Assembly (NCBI GenBank): GCA_036558265.1
Contig: DATBFY010000233.1
Coordinates: 1 to 8,677 of the forward strand
DNA length: 8,677 nt
Reading direction: 5' to 3'
Origin: RYN-433 sp036558265
GTDB lineage: Bacteria; Planctomycetota; Phycisphaerae; Tepidisphaerales; Tepidisphaeraceae
This document shows, in pieces, positions 1 through 5,819 of this stretch. A program made the position numbers and the translations under genes. The notes beneath the pieces are model-generated. The model made no database searches, had not been told where the DNA came from, and saw only the letters and a program-made list of their open reading frames with translations. Within the stretch, counting starts at the first letter, position 1. Each line of letters starts with the position of its first letter.

Positions 1-1025
1 TTCTTGCAGTAGCCGAAGTAGTTGTCGGCGATCAGGGTGACGATGACACCGGCGTCGGTGCGACAGGTGAGCTTGAACGCCTGGCCGCCGTTGTATTTAT
101 CGGTGGGATCGGTCCAGCACTGGCCGTCGCGGCGCTGGCGCGGGGTGGCCTGGTCGTGGTGGGGCAAACCCAGCTCCCGTTTGGTCAGGTCGCACAGGTG
201 TGGGGCAAGGACGACGCAGCCGGTGTGACCGGTCCAGTGAAGCACGTCGAGGCCGGCGTCGTTCTCGGGAAGCATCGGGTCGCCGGCGTTGCCGAAGATC
301 GACTCGACGAAATCGAGGTTGGAGACCAGAGACCCGGGAGCAAAGAAGCGGATCTCCATCGACCTGGCGAGGGCGACGCCGGGGATTTCGGGGCAGACCA
401 GCGGGCGCAGCAGCAAGGAGCAGAAGACCTCCGCCGGGTGCGGGTGGGCGGAAGTGAACGGCAGGACCAACAGTTCACGTGGCGGGTTGACGGCGCGGCG
501 GAACATCTCGGCGAAGACGGCGCGGGGGACGGCGACCTTGTCGCTGGGGATGGGCAGGCCGCCCTCGGCGACGTGGAAGGTGCCCTGGGTGGTGCGGCGG
601 TCGGCGCGGGGGTTGTGGAGGAGGCCATTGCGAACGCGGTAGGACTTCACATACCGGCTTTCGTATTCATCGCGCCCCTGGGGCAGCGAGAGCTCGCGCG
701 CCAGGCCGTGCTGGTCGAGGATGAAGGTTTGTCCGGGCAGGCGCGGGTCGAAGGGGAGCCTGAGGTCGGCGAGATGGCCCTTGAGGTAGGATTCGATGCG
801 ACGGTCGGCGGGGCAGCGATAATCGTCGAGGAGGCGGGACTTCTGGCGATAGCTGGCGAGCAGGCCGCCGGCGATCTCGAGGACGGCGGCGTCGGTCTGT
901 GCGGGTGCATCTGCCATCCCCAATGAGAGCAGTTGGAGTCGGATGCGGCGATGGAGAGCGGCGGGGTCGGGTCGGCCGTCGGCACCGGTGGTAAAGCCAA
1001 TCGGTTTTTCGAGGGAGGTGGGCAT
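1..1025 (-). CDS. N-terminal 341 residues of a large protein, tentatively diphosphate-type PEP carboxykinase (partial)
   Basis: An open frame without any stop runs from an ATG at 1025 to the window's left edge, so the C-terminus is missing. The start is supported by AGGAG at 1033-1037, seven bases from the ATG. The protein begins MPTSLEKPIGFTTG, has no signal peptide or membrane segment, and looks cytoplasmic. Residues about 129-160 read SYRVRNGLLHNP, then DRRTTQGTFHVAEGGLPIP. Later come FGNAGDPMLPENDAGLD (about 245-260), HWTGHTGCVVLAPHL (263-277) and, at the edge, ADNYFGYCK (333-341). From memory these blocks resemble the N-terminal part of the very large (about 1,100-1,200 residue) PPi-dependent PEP carboxykinases, which interconvert PEP, CO2 and phosphate with oxaloacetate and diphosphate. 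The catalytic part lies outside the window, so this name is a recollection-based inference. That it is a real coding region of a large conserved protein is much more certain. Long open frames on the opposite strand here are GC-driven shadows. Confidence 0.6.
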   Translation of the reverse strand, partial: MPTSLEKPIGFTTGADGRPDPAALHRRIRLQLLSLGMADAPAQTDAAVLEIAGGLLASYRQKSRLLDDYRCPADRRIESYLKGHLADLRLPFDPRLPGQTFILDQHGLARELSLPQGRDEYESRYVKSYRVRNGLLHNPRADRRTTQGTFHVAEGGLPIPSDKVAVPRAVFAEMFRRAVNPPRELLVLPFTSAHPHPAEVFCSLLLRPLVCPEIPGVALARSMEIRFFAPGSLVSNLDFVESIFGNAGDPMLPENDAGLDVLHWTGHTGCVVLAPHLCDLTKRELGLPHHDQATPRQRRDGQCWTDPTDKYNGGQAFKLTCRTDAGVIVTLIADNYFGYCK

Positions 1026-1032
1026 GGTCAAG

Positions 1033-1037
1033 CTCCT
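1033..1037 (-). promoter_or_regulatory. Shine-Dalgarno AGGAG fixing the start at 1025
   Basis: On the minus strand AGGAG stands seven bases before the ATG at 1025. It selects this ATG over other candidate starts in the region, and the reading frame that follows is open to the window edge. Confidence 0.65.
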
Positions 1038-1111
1038 GGAAGTCGCGGAATGCCCGGGTGGCGGCTGGGCGGGTCGCGCCGCGAATGGCTTGGCGGTGGC
1101 TGGCGCGTAGT

Positions 1112-1140
1112 ACGTTAGTTCGGGGCGGACGCGGGATCAA
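1112..1140 (-). promoter_or_regulatory. Candidate sigma70-type promoter for the large minus-strand gene
   Basis: On the minus strand TTGATC (1135-1140) and TAACGT (1112-1117) are separated by 17 bases, about 87 bases upstream of the ATG at 1025. The -35 box matches the consensus at four of six positions and the -10 box at three of six. The spacing is good but the boxes are weak, so this is only a candidate. Confidence 0.3.
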
Positions 1141-1202
1141 GCGTCAGTTGTGGGCGGGCGGGAGCGTCTTCGCCTTGCCGGGTGGGGGTGGGTCGGATAG
1201 GT

Positions 1203-1208
1203 TATGAT
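1203..1208 (+). promoter_or_regulatory. Candidate -10 box for the tRNA gene
   Basis: TATGAT, one mismatch from TATAAT, lies 50 bases before the tRNA. That would give a short 5' leader removed by RNase P. No good -35 box sits 17 bases upstream; a TTGCCG at 1175-1180 is 22 bases away. Confidence 0.3.
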
Positions 1209-1257
1209 GCGGAATCGGCGGCGGCGACGCCGACGGCGTTGTCACGAGACATTTTGA

Positions 1258-1329
1258 GCCCCCATAGTTCAACGGATAGAACAGGGCTTTCCTAAAGCTC
1301 AGATGTAGGTTCGATTCCTACTGGGGGTA
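1258..1329 (+). tRNA. tRNA-Arg, anticodon CCU
   Basis: The 72-base segment folds as a complete cloverleaf. The acceptor GCCCCCA (1258-1264) pairs with TGGGGGT (1322-1328), including a G-U closing pair, with A1329 as discriminator. The D stem is GTTC/GAAC, and the anticodon stem GGGCT/AGCTC carries the seven-base loop TTCCTAA, which gives anticodon CCT (CCU, reading AGG arginine codons). The T arm is GTAGG-TTCGATT-CCTAC. The 3' CCA is not encoded and must be added after transcription. A solitary tRNA with its own terminator is a common integration target, but I found no second copy of its 3' end and no integrase in the window. Confidence 0.96.
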
Positions 1330-1337
1330 TCGCGAAG

Positions 1338-1362
1338 ACCCGCGCACGATGCGCGGGTTTTT
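1338..1362 (+). terminator. Rho-independent terminator of the tRNA gene
   Basis: Eight bases past the tRNA, ACCCGCGCA (1338-1346) and TGCGCGGGT (1350-1358) form a perfect nine-pair stem with a CGA loop. A run of five T follows (1358-1362). This is a textbook intrinsic terminator. Confidence 0.9.
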
Positions 1363-1640
1363 CCTTGCGCGCGAGCGTTCGTCGATGGGTATTTGCGGGG
1401 ACCGACGGATGGCCATACAGCGGTGGCATGCGCGGGGGCACTTCGAATTAATTTCGCGTGACACCGCAGGGCGGATGGGGGAGACTGCCCGGTCACACTT
1501 CCTGTGGGGTGCAAACATGTCAGCGAGGACGTTCAACGCGATCTTGGTCCTGGGGCGCCGGCCCGTTGGCGGCCGAAGGTCACACGGCCCAACCCCAATT
1601 TCGCGAAGGTGAAGTGAGCGAGCGACAAGGAGACCGCTTC
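1363..1640. other. Intergenic region between the tRNA terminator and the DUF1254 gene
   Basis: These 278 bases hold no convincing gene. Small open frames cross it on both strands but lack ribosome sites and show no recognisable protein. An AT-rich patch, TTCGAATTAATTTCG, at about 1442-1456 is the most promoter-like stretch, but no clear -35/-10 pair can be drawn. The octamer GGTCACAC occurs twice (about 1491 and 1578); its significance is unknown. Confidence 0.5.
1627..1632 (+). promoter_or_regulatory. Shine-Dalgarno AAGGAG that sets the DUF1254 gene start
   Basis: AAGGAG sits eight bases before the ATG at 1641. The frame is open further upstream to an ATG at 1458, but the extra 61 codons encode no recognisable protein and would bury the signal peptide. 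The ribosome site therefore favours 1641. Confidence 0.85.
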
Positions 1641-2681
1641 ATGCGCTGCAAACTCAGCATAGCCGCATTCGTCCTGGTGCTGGCCGCGATCAGCCGGATT
1701 CAAGCCGAGCCCGATCCGCCGATCACCGACCAGATCATTCCCGTCACGGCCGACAACTTCGTCCGCGCCGAGACGGACCTGTATTTCGGCAATGTCGTCA
1801 AAGAGGGCGGGCTCGGGCGGTTCATGCACAACCGCCAGCTCGCGCCGATCGACAAGCAGATGGTCGTCCGCATGAATCGGGACACGCTTTACTCGGCCGC
1901 GGTATTCGACCTTAACGCGGGTGGCGTCACGATCACGCTGCCCGACCCGCAGGGCCGGTTCGTGTCGATGCAGATGATCAACCAGGATCACTACTGCTAC
2001 GACGTCGTCTACATGCCGGGCACGTACTCGTTCTCGCGCGAGAAGTACGTGACGCGCTACTTGATGATGGGGGTGCGCATCCTGGTCGATCCGACCAAGC
2101 CCGGGGATCTCGAACAGGTCCGCATGCTGCAGGACGCGATCAAGGTCCGGCAATTTGAGGCCGGCAAGTTCGAGGTGCCCAGGTGGGAACCGGCGAGCCA
2201 GAAGCGGGTGCGGGATGCGCTGATCGTGCTCGGCTCGACGGTGCCGGATTCGCGGCAGATGTTCGGCCGGCCGGACGACGTCTCGCCGGTGCGGCACCTG
2301 ATCGGCTCGGCGACCGCCTGGGGCGGCAATCCCGAGAAGGAGGCGACGTATCTCAACGTCACGCCCAATCTCAACGACGGCAACACGGTGCACCGGCTTG
2401 CCGTTAAGGACGTGCCGGTGGACGGCTTCTGGTCGATCAGCGTGTACAACGCGAAGGGCTATTTCGAGCCGAACGCCCAGAACGCCTACACGCTGAACAA
2501 CCTGACGGCCAAGGCCGGCGAAGACGGTTCGATCAGCGTCCAGTTCGGCGGCTGCGACGGCACGACGCCCAATTGCCTTCCGGTCACGCCGGGATGGAAT
2601 TACCTCGTGCGCCTTTACCGACCGCGCGCCGAGATCCTGAACGGGACGTGGAAGTTCCCGGAGGCGCATCCGGTACCGTGA
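1641..2681 (+). CDS. Exported DUF1254/DUF1214 domain protein
   Basis: This 346-residue protein starts with a signal peptide (MRCKLSIAAFVLVLAA...IQA, cleavage likely after A22), so it should act in the periplasm or outside the cell. Residues about 30-150 match the DUF1254 family, including RMNRDTLYSAAVFDL at 77-91. Residues about 245-345 match DUF1214, with PVDGFWSISVYNAKG at 259-273, DGSISVQFGG, and LVRLYRP near the end. The two domains usually occur together at about this total length, so the gene looks intact. The biochemical function of the family is not established to my knowledge. Two cysteines at 305 and 312 could form a disulfide. It appears to be a single-gene unit: the tRNA terminator lies upstream and a hairpin separates it from the convergent EEP gene. 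The start at 1641 is chosen for its AAGGAG site and signal peptide. Confidence 0.9.
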   Translation: MRCKLSIAAFVLVLAAISRIQAEPDPPITDQIIPVTADNFVRAETDLYFGNVVKEGGLGRFMHNRQLAPIDKQMVVRMNRDTLYSAAVFDLNAGGVTITLPDPQGRFVSMQMINQDHYCYDVVYMPGTYSFSREKYVTRYLMMGVRILVDPTKPGDLEQVRMLQDAIKVRQFEAGKFEVPRWEPASQKRVRDALIVLGSTVPDSRQMFGRPDDVSPVRHLIGSATAWGGNPEKEATYLNVTPNLNDGNTVHRLAVKDVPVDGFWSISVYNAKGYFEPNAQNAYTLNNLTAKAGEDGSISVQFGGCDGTTPNCLPVTPGWNYLVRLYRPRAEILNGTWKFPEAHPVP

Positions 2682-2685
2682 TCGT

Positions 2686-2715
2686 GTGAGGGCGGCGGGA
2701 TGCGCCGCTGCTCAC
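2686..2715. terminator. Inverted repeat between convergent genes, likely bidirectional terminator
   Basis: GTGAG-GGCGGCG (2686-2697) pairs with CGCCGC-TG-CTCAC (2703-2715) around a five-base loop, with a small internal bulge. It fills the 30-base gap between two convergent stop codons and overlaps the EEP stop codon. There is no T run on either side, so it may stop transcription poorly on its own or protect RNA 3' ends. Confidence 0.5.
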
Positions 2716-3785
2716 CGATTCCACTCCAAGTCGGCGATCAGCGGGCGGTGGGGGGAGCCGACAGGCGGGCCGACCCAGCATTTGCGGCAGGTCCAGTCTG
2801 CGCCGAAAAGGACGTGGTCGATGCGGGTGGAGGTTCGGCGGACGTAGTAGGTGTAGCCGAAGCCCCAGCCGGCGGTGGTGAAGGCATCGGCGCAGGCGGG
2901 AGACCAGGACTTGCGAAAGATCTCGCTATCGACGGGGGTGTTGAAATCACCGGCGAGGAGCATCGACGCCCCGCCGCGGTCTTGCGCGGCCTGGGCGACC
3001 AGTTGGGACTGGCTGAGGCGCAGGGCCAGGTGGTTGGACAGGGTGGCGGGGGCGTCGCCGTCGCGTCCGAGCACCGAGTCGAACGAGCGGTGCGGGGAGA
3101 CCAGGTGCAGGTTGACCAGCGGGACCGGTCCGTGCGGCGTCGAGATCTCGTAAACGATGGCGGAGCCGGTGACCCTCTCGCGGGCCCAATTGCCGGCGGC
3201 GATGTCGAGTACTTTTCGGATCGGGTAGCGGCTGACCAGGAAGAGTTCGTCATCCCGGATCGAATGCCACTTGCCGGTTTCGAGGATCGTCGTCTGGAAC
3301 TGGCTGGTCCAGGCCTGGAGGGCAATGACGTCGGGGTTGGCGGCGGCGATGAGATCGGCGAGCGCGGCGGGGGTGAGCTGCTTGCGGTGGATGTTGCAGG
3401 TCAGCACGCGCAGGCGGAGATGGGCGGGGTCGGCGCGACCATTCAGCACCGTGCGCCACGGGATGCACAGGTCCATCACCGGTACGACGATCACGGCCGT
3501 GGTGGCGACGAGCACGAGGATGGATCGGCGATCACGGAATAGCAGGGCGACGGGGAGTACGCCGATCAATGGAACGAGCGCGAGCCAGAGGGGGCCGAAG
3601 AGCAGGACGGTGCCCAGCCACCAGCGGTCGGCGGCGATGCGGAGGAAGATCCAGAGGGCCAGGGCGAACGCGAGGTAAAGCCAGGCCGAGATGCGCAAGA
3701 GTTTGCGCAACCGGCGCCAGCGCGGCTTAGGCGGCGGTGGCGCGGGGGGGCTGTCCAGCGGGCGTGGGTCGGATGGGGCGCTCAT
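2712..3785 (-). CDS. Membrane-anchored endonuclease/exonuclease/phosphatase (EEP) family protein with altered active site
   Basis: This 357-residue protein has a proline-rich then Arg/Lys-rich N-terminus (1-31). Three hydrophobic segments follow at about 32-50, 56-82 and 88-106. A C-terminal EEP-fold domain begins near 124 (LRVLTCNIH) and should lie outside the membrane's inner face. EEP enzymes hydrolyse phosphodiester or phosphate bonds in nucleic acids, phosphoinositides or other substrates. Visible motifs are N131, LVNLHL (223-228), GDFN (279-282), IDHVLF (322-327) and H346. Two usual residues are missing. The metal-binding Glu of the typical LQE motif is Ala158 (DVIALQAW), and the Asp of the typical SDH motif is Pro345 (SPH). 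Activity may be reduced or altered. No Shine-Dalgarno lies at a useful distance: GGAG touches the ATG. The gene follows the membrane protein gene on the same strand with a 77-base gap. Confidence 0.87.
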   Translation of the reverse strand: MSAPSDPRPLDSPPAPPPPKPRWRRLRKLLRISAWLYLAFALALWIFLRIAADRWWLGTVLLFGPLWLALVPLIGVLPVALLFRDRRSILVLVATTAVIVVPVMDLCIPWRTVLNGRADPAHLRLRVLTCNIHRKQLTPAALADLIAAANPDVIALQAWTSQFQTTILETGKWHSIRDDELFLVSRYPIRKVLDIAAGNWARERVTGSAIVYEISTPHGPVPLVNLHLVSPHRSFDSVLGRDGDAPATLSNHLALRLSQSQLVAQAAQDRGGASMLLAGDFNTPVDSEIFRKSWSPACADAFTTAGWGFGYTYYVRRTSTRIDHVLFGADWTCRKCWVGPPVGSPHRPLIADLEWNR

Positions 3786-3795
3786 CTCCGGCGGC

Positions 3796-3801
3796 AGTAT
3801 A
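3796..3801 (-). promoter_or_regulatory. Candidate -10 box TATACT close to the EEP gene start
   Basis: TATACT on the minus strand ends 10 bases before the ATG at 3785. Transcription would begin only a few bases ahead of the start codon, giving a nearly leaderless mRNA and fitting the lack of a spaced ribosome site. No good -35 box is seen. Confidence 0.3.
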
Positions 3802-3862
3802 TCCCGGAAGGAAATCGGCGAAATCCGGGTGGCTCTTGATCGGGGATCGGGGTGCGGCGAGG

Positions 3863-4450
3863 TCAGGGTGCAGGCGGTGGCAACGGCGGCGGTACTTGAG
3901 CGCGGTCGAGACTGGCCCAGATGCCGATGGCGACCAGCGCGACGCCGAAGAGGAACGTCAGACCCACCAGGATCTGACCGAACAGCGGCGTTTGAATGCT
4001 GAGGCTCACGTCGGGACCGCTGACGGACATCGATCCGGCGGCGTGGCGGACGAGGTAGAGCTCGATGCCCATCGCGCCCAGGAGGCAGGCGGTGCCGCAG
4101 ATGATGAGCGTGAGCGTGACGGCGACGGTGGGCCTGGCTTGGGTGCGGGCGAGCACGTCCATCACACCGCGGGCCGCGCGAGTGACGGGCGCGGCGGCGG
4201 CGGCGACCAGACCAAAGATGACCAGGCCGGTGAGGATGCGGAGCAAGACGGGCATCGGGTCGTGATTTGCGGTCTGGTAGGAGGCCACGGGGAAACCGAC
4301 TGCGGTGGCGAACGGGTCAGCGCAGAGGAAGGCGGCGACCAAAGCGATCATGAAGACCAGGCCGGGGTGAACGGTCCGGCGCGGGCGGGCGCCCGGGGTG
4401 GCGTAGTCCAGCGGAGAAACGGCATCCGATCGGGTTGAGGTGGCGTGCAT
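3863..4450 (-). CDS. Unrecognised four-helix integral membrane protein
   Basis: I do not recognise a family for this 195-residue protein. It has a polar N-terminus (1-28) and four hydrophobic segments at about 30-48, 67-88, 108-133 and 157-179. It ends in a short proline-rich tail (QVPPPLPPPAP). It has no signal peptide cleavage site and no catalytic-looking motif. The start is well supported: GAGGAG at 4458-4463 stands seven bases before the ATG at 4450. It precedes the EEP gene on the same strand, which has three membrane segments of its own, so the two could be co-transcribed and could meet in the membrane; that is inference only. The gene is divergent from the lactonase gene. Confidence 0.8.
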   Translation of the reverse strand: MHATSTRSDAVSPLDYATPGARPRRTVHPGLVFMIALVAAFLCADPFATAVGFPVASYQTANHDPMPVLLRILTGLVIFGLVAAAAAPVTRAARGVMDVLARTQARPTVAVTLTLIICGTACLLGAMGIELYLVRHAAGSMSVSGPDVSLSIQTPLFGQILVGLTFLFGVALVAIGIWASLDRAQVPPPLPPPAP

Positions 4451-4500
4451 GTCCAGTCTCCTCGCGCGGCTCGACGTGGCCCCCCCAAAGACCAGACTCG

Positions 4501-4506
4501 ATCATA
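4501..4506 (-). promoter_or_regulatory. Candidate -10 box for the membrane protein gene
   Basis: TATGAT on the minus strand (one mismatch to consensus) lies about 50 bases before the ATG at 4450, in the divergent intergenic region. A matching -35 box is not evident. The same hexamer precedes the tRNA gene. Confidence 0.3.
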
Positions 4507-4580
4507 CCGCGCGGCGGCGGCGTGGCGTAGGGAATCCCCGGCGCGTAGACTGCCCCATCATTCAGGTTGGCTTTCAGAAA

Positions 4581-4585
4581 AAGGA
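4581..4585 (+). promoter_or_regulatory. Shine-Dalgarno AAGGA that sets the lactonase start
   Basis: AAGGA sits eight bases before the ATG at 4594. An in-frame ATG at 4567 lies upstream of this site and would add nine residues before the signal peptide, so 4594 is the better start. A possible -10 box, TAGACT, is at 4546-4551, leaving a leader of about 35 bases. Confidence 0.8.
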
Positions 4586-4593
4586 CTCGCGCT

Positions 4594-5784
4594 ATGCACC
4601 GCCGATCGATCTCCCTAATCGTCTGTCTCGCCGGATTCCTCGTTGCCGGATTGAGCGGATGCGTTGTAAAGGCACAGGCAGATGGCAACCAGACGGACAA
4701 CCGACCGATGATCGTCTACGTCGGCACGTACACGACGCCCAACAAGAGCAAGGGCATCTACACGATGCGGTTTGATCCCGCGTCGGGGTCACTCACCAAG
4801 CCCGAGGTGGCTGCGGAGGTGAAGAGTCCGTCGTTCCTGACGATCCATCCGAATCACCGATTCCTGTACGCCATCGGGGAGATGGACCAGTTCCAGGGGA
4901 AGAAGGCCGGGGCGGTGTCGGCGTTCTCGATCGATGCGGCGAGCGGGAAGCTGGCCTTGATCAACCAGCAGGACTCCGGCGGGCCCGGACCGGCATACGT
5001 GGGGCTGGACCAGTCGGGAAAGGTCGCGCTGGTGGCGAACTACGGCGGCGGAAGCGTGGCGTGCCTGCCGATCAAGGCGGACGGGTCGCTGGCGCCGGCA
5101 TCGGCGTTCATTCAACATCACGGCTCGAGCGTGAACCCGCAGCGGCAGAAGGAGCCGCACGCGCATTCGATCAACCCGACGCCGGACAATCACTTTGCGA
5201 TCGCGGCGGATTTGGGCCTCGACAAGCTGCTGATTTACAAGCTGGACACGGCGCAGGGATCGCTGGAGCCGAACGATCCGCCGTTCGCGACCGTGCCGCC
5301 GGGTGGCGGGCCGCGGCATTTCGCGTTCCATCCGAACGGCAAGTGGATGTACGTGGTGAACGAGATGGGGTGCTCGGTCACCGCCTTCAACTATGACGGG
5401 GCGAAGGGGTCGCTGACGGAGTTTCAGACGCTGAGCGCGCTACCGCCCGGGCAGAACAATTCGCCCAAGTTCAGCGGGGCGGAGATCCAGGTTCATCCAT
5501 TGGGTAAGTTCGTCTACGCGTCGATGCGCGGGCACAATTCGCTGGCGACGTTTACGGTGGACGAGGGGAGCGGCAAGCTGACGCTGACGGGAAACACGCC
5601 TTGCGGCGGGAAGACGCCGCGGAATTTCAGGTTGGATCCGAGCGGGCGGTGGCTTTTGTGCGCCAACCAGGATTCGGACAACGTGGTGGTGTTCCGGGTG
5701 GATCAGGCGAGCGGCGCATTGACGCCGGCGGGCGTGGAGGCGGGGGTGGGGTCGCCGGTGTGTGTGAAGTTCCTTGGCTTTTAA
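4594..5784 (+). CDS. Lactonase-family (YbhE/6-phosphogluconolactonase-like) seven-bladed beta-propeller lipoprotein
   Basis: This 396-residue protein begins with a lipoprotein signal peptide. Its lipobox LSGC (20-23) makes Cys23 the lipidated first residue, so it should be anchored to a membrane on the outer side. The rest is the lactonase beta-propeller of the Pgl/YbhE type. It opens with IVYVGTYTTPNKSKGIY (40-56) and continues with repeated blade signatures of the form DPxSGxL. Others are KEPHAHSINPTPD (186-198), DLGLDKLLIYKLD (206-218), GGGPRHFAFHPNGKWMYVVNE (from 237), and GKTPRNFRLDPSGRW (339-353). Cytoplasmic relatives hydrolyse 6-phosphogluconolactone. An exported lipoprotein cannot serve the pentose phosphate pathway in the same way, so its natural substrate is uncertain and might be an extracellular sugar lactone. 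Length is slightly above the usual 330-380 because of the signal peptide. It is transcribed alone and ends at a hairpin terminator. Confidence 0.92.
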   Translation: MHRRSISLIVCLAGFLVAGLSGCVVKAQADGNQTDNRPMIVYVGTYTTPNKSKGIYTMRFDPASGSLTKPEVAAEVKSPSFLTIHPNHRFLYAIGEMDQFQGKKAGAVSAFSIDAASGKLALINQQDSGGPGPAYVGLDQSGKVALVANYGGGSVACLPIKADGSLAPASAFIQHHGSSVNPQRQKEPHAHSINPTPDNHFAIAADLGLDKLLIYKLDTAQGSLEPNDPPFATVPPGGGPRHFAFHPNGKWMYVVNEMGCSVTAFNYDGAKGSLTEFQTLSALPPGQNNSPKFSGAEIQVHPLGKFVYASMRGHNSLATFTVDEGSGKLTLTGNTPCGGKTPRNFRLDPSGRWLLCANQDSDNVVVFRVDQASGALTPAGVEAGVGSPVCVKFLGF

Positions 5785-5791
5785 TCGTTGT

Positions 5792-5814
5792 GCAGGCGCC
5801 TCGCCTGCTTCTTT
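5792..5814 (+). terminator. Hairpin terminator after the lactonase gene, REP-like
   Basis: GCAGGCG (5792-5798) and CGCCTGC (5802-5808) form a perfect seven-pair stem around CCT, followed by TTCTTT. It begins eight bases past the stop codon. The stem sequence resembles short palindromic repeats, and a degenerate relative lies 30 bases further on inside the next gene. Confidence 0.7.
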
Positions 5815-5819
5815 GTGGC

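Noticed and set aside
156..926. A 256-codon plus-strand open frame opposite the large minus-strand gene
   Set aside because: Its product is Gly/Glu/Ala/Val-rich without any family signature. The minus strand encodes a coherent conserved protein with a good ribosome site, so this is a GC-driven shadow.
1258..1640. tRNA-Arg as an attachment site with an integrated element downstream
   Set aside because: No repeat of the tRNA 3' end is found in the window and no integrase or mobile gene follows. The downstream gene is an ordinary exported protein.
1533..2669. A 378-codon minus-strand frame opposite the DUF1254 gene
   Set aside because: It is rich in His/Arg/Asp/Val with no domain. The plus strand has the signal peptide, ribosome site and both DUF motifs.
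2700..3542. A 280-codon plus-strand frame opposite the EEP gene
   Set aside because: The Gly/Val/Glu/Asp-rich product without motifs is a shadow of the EEP frame.
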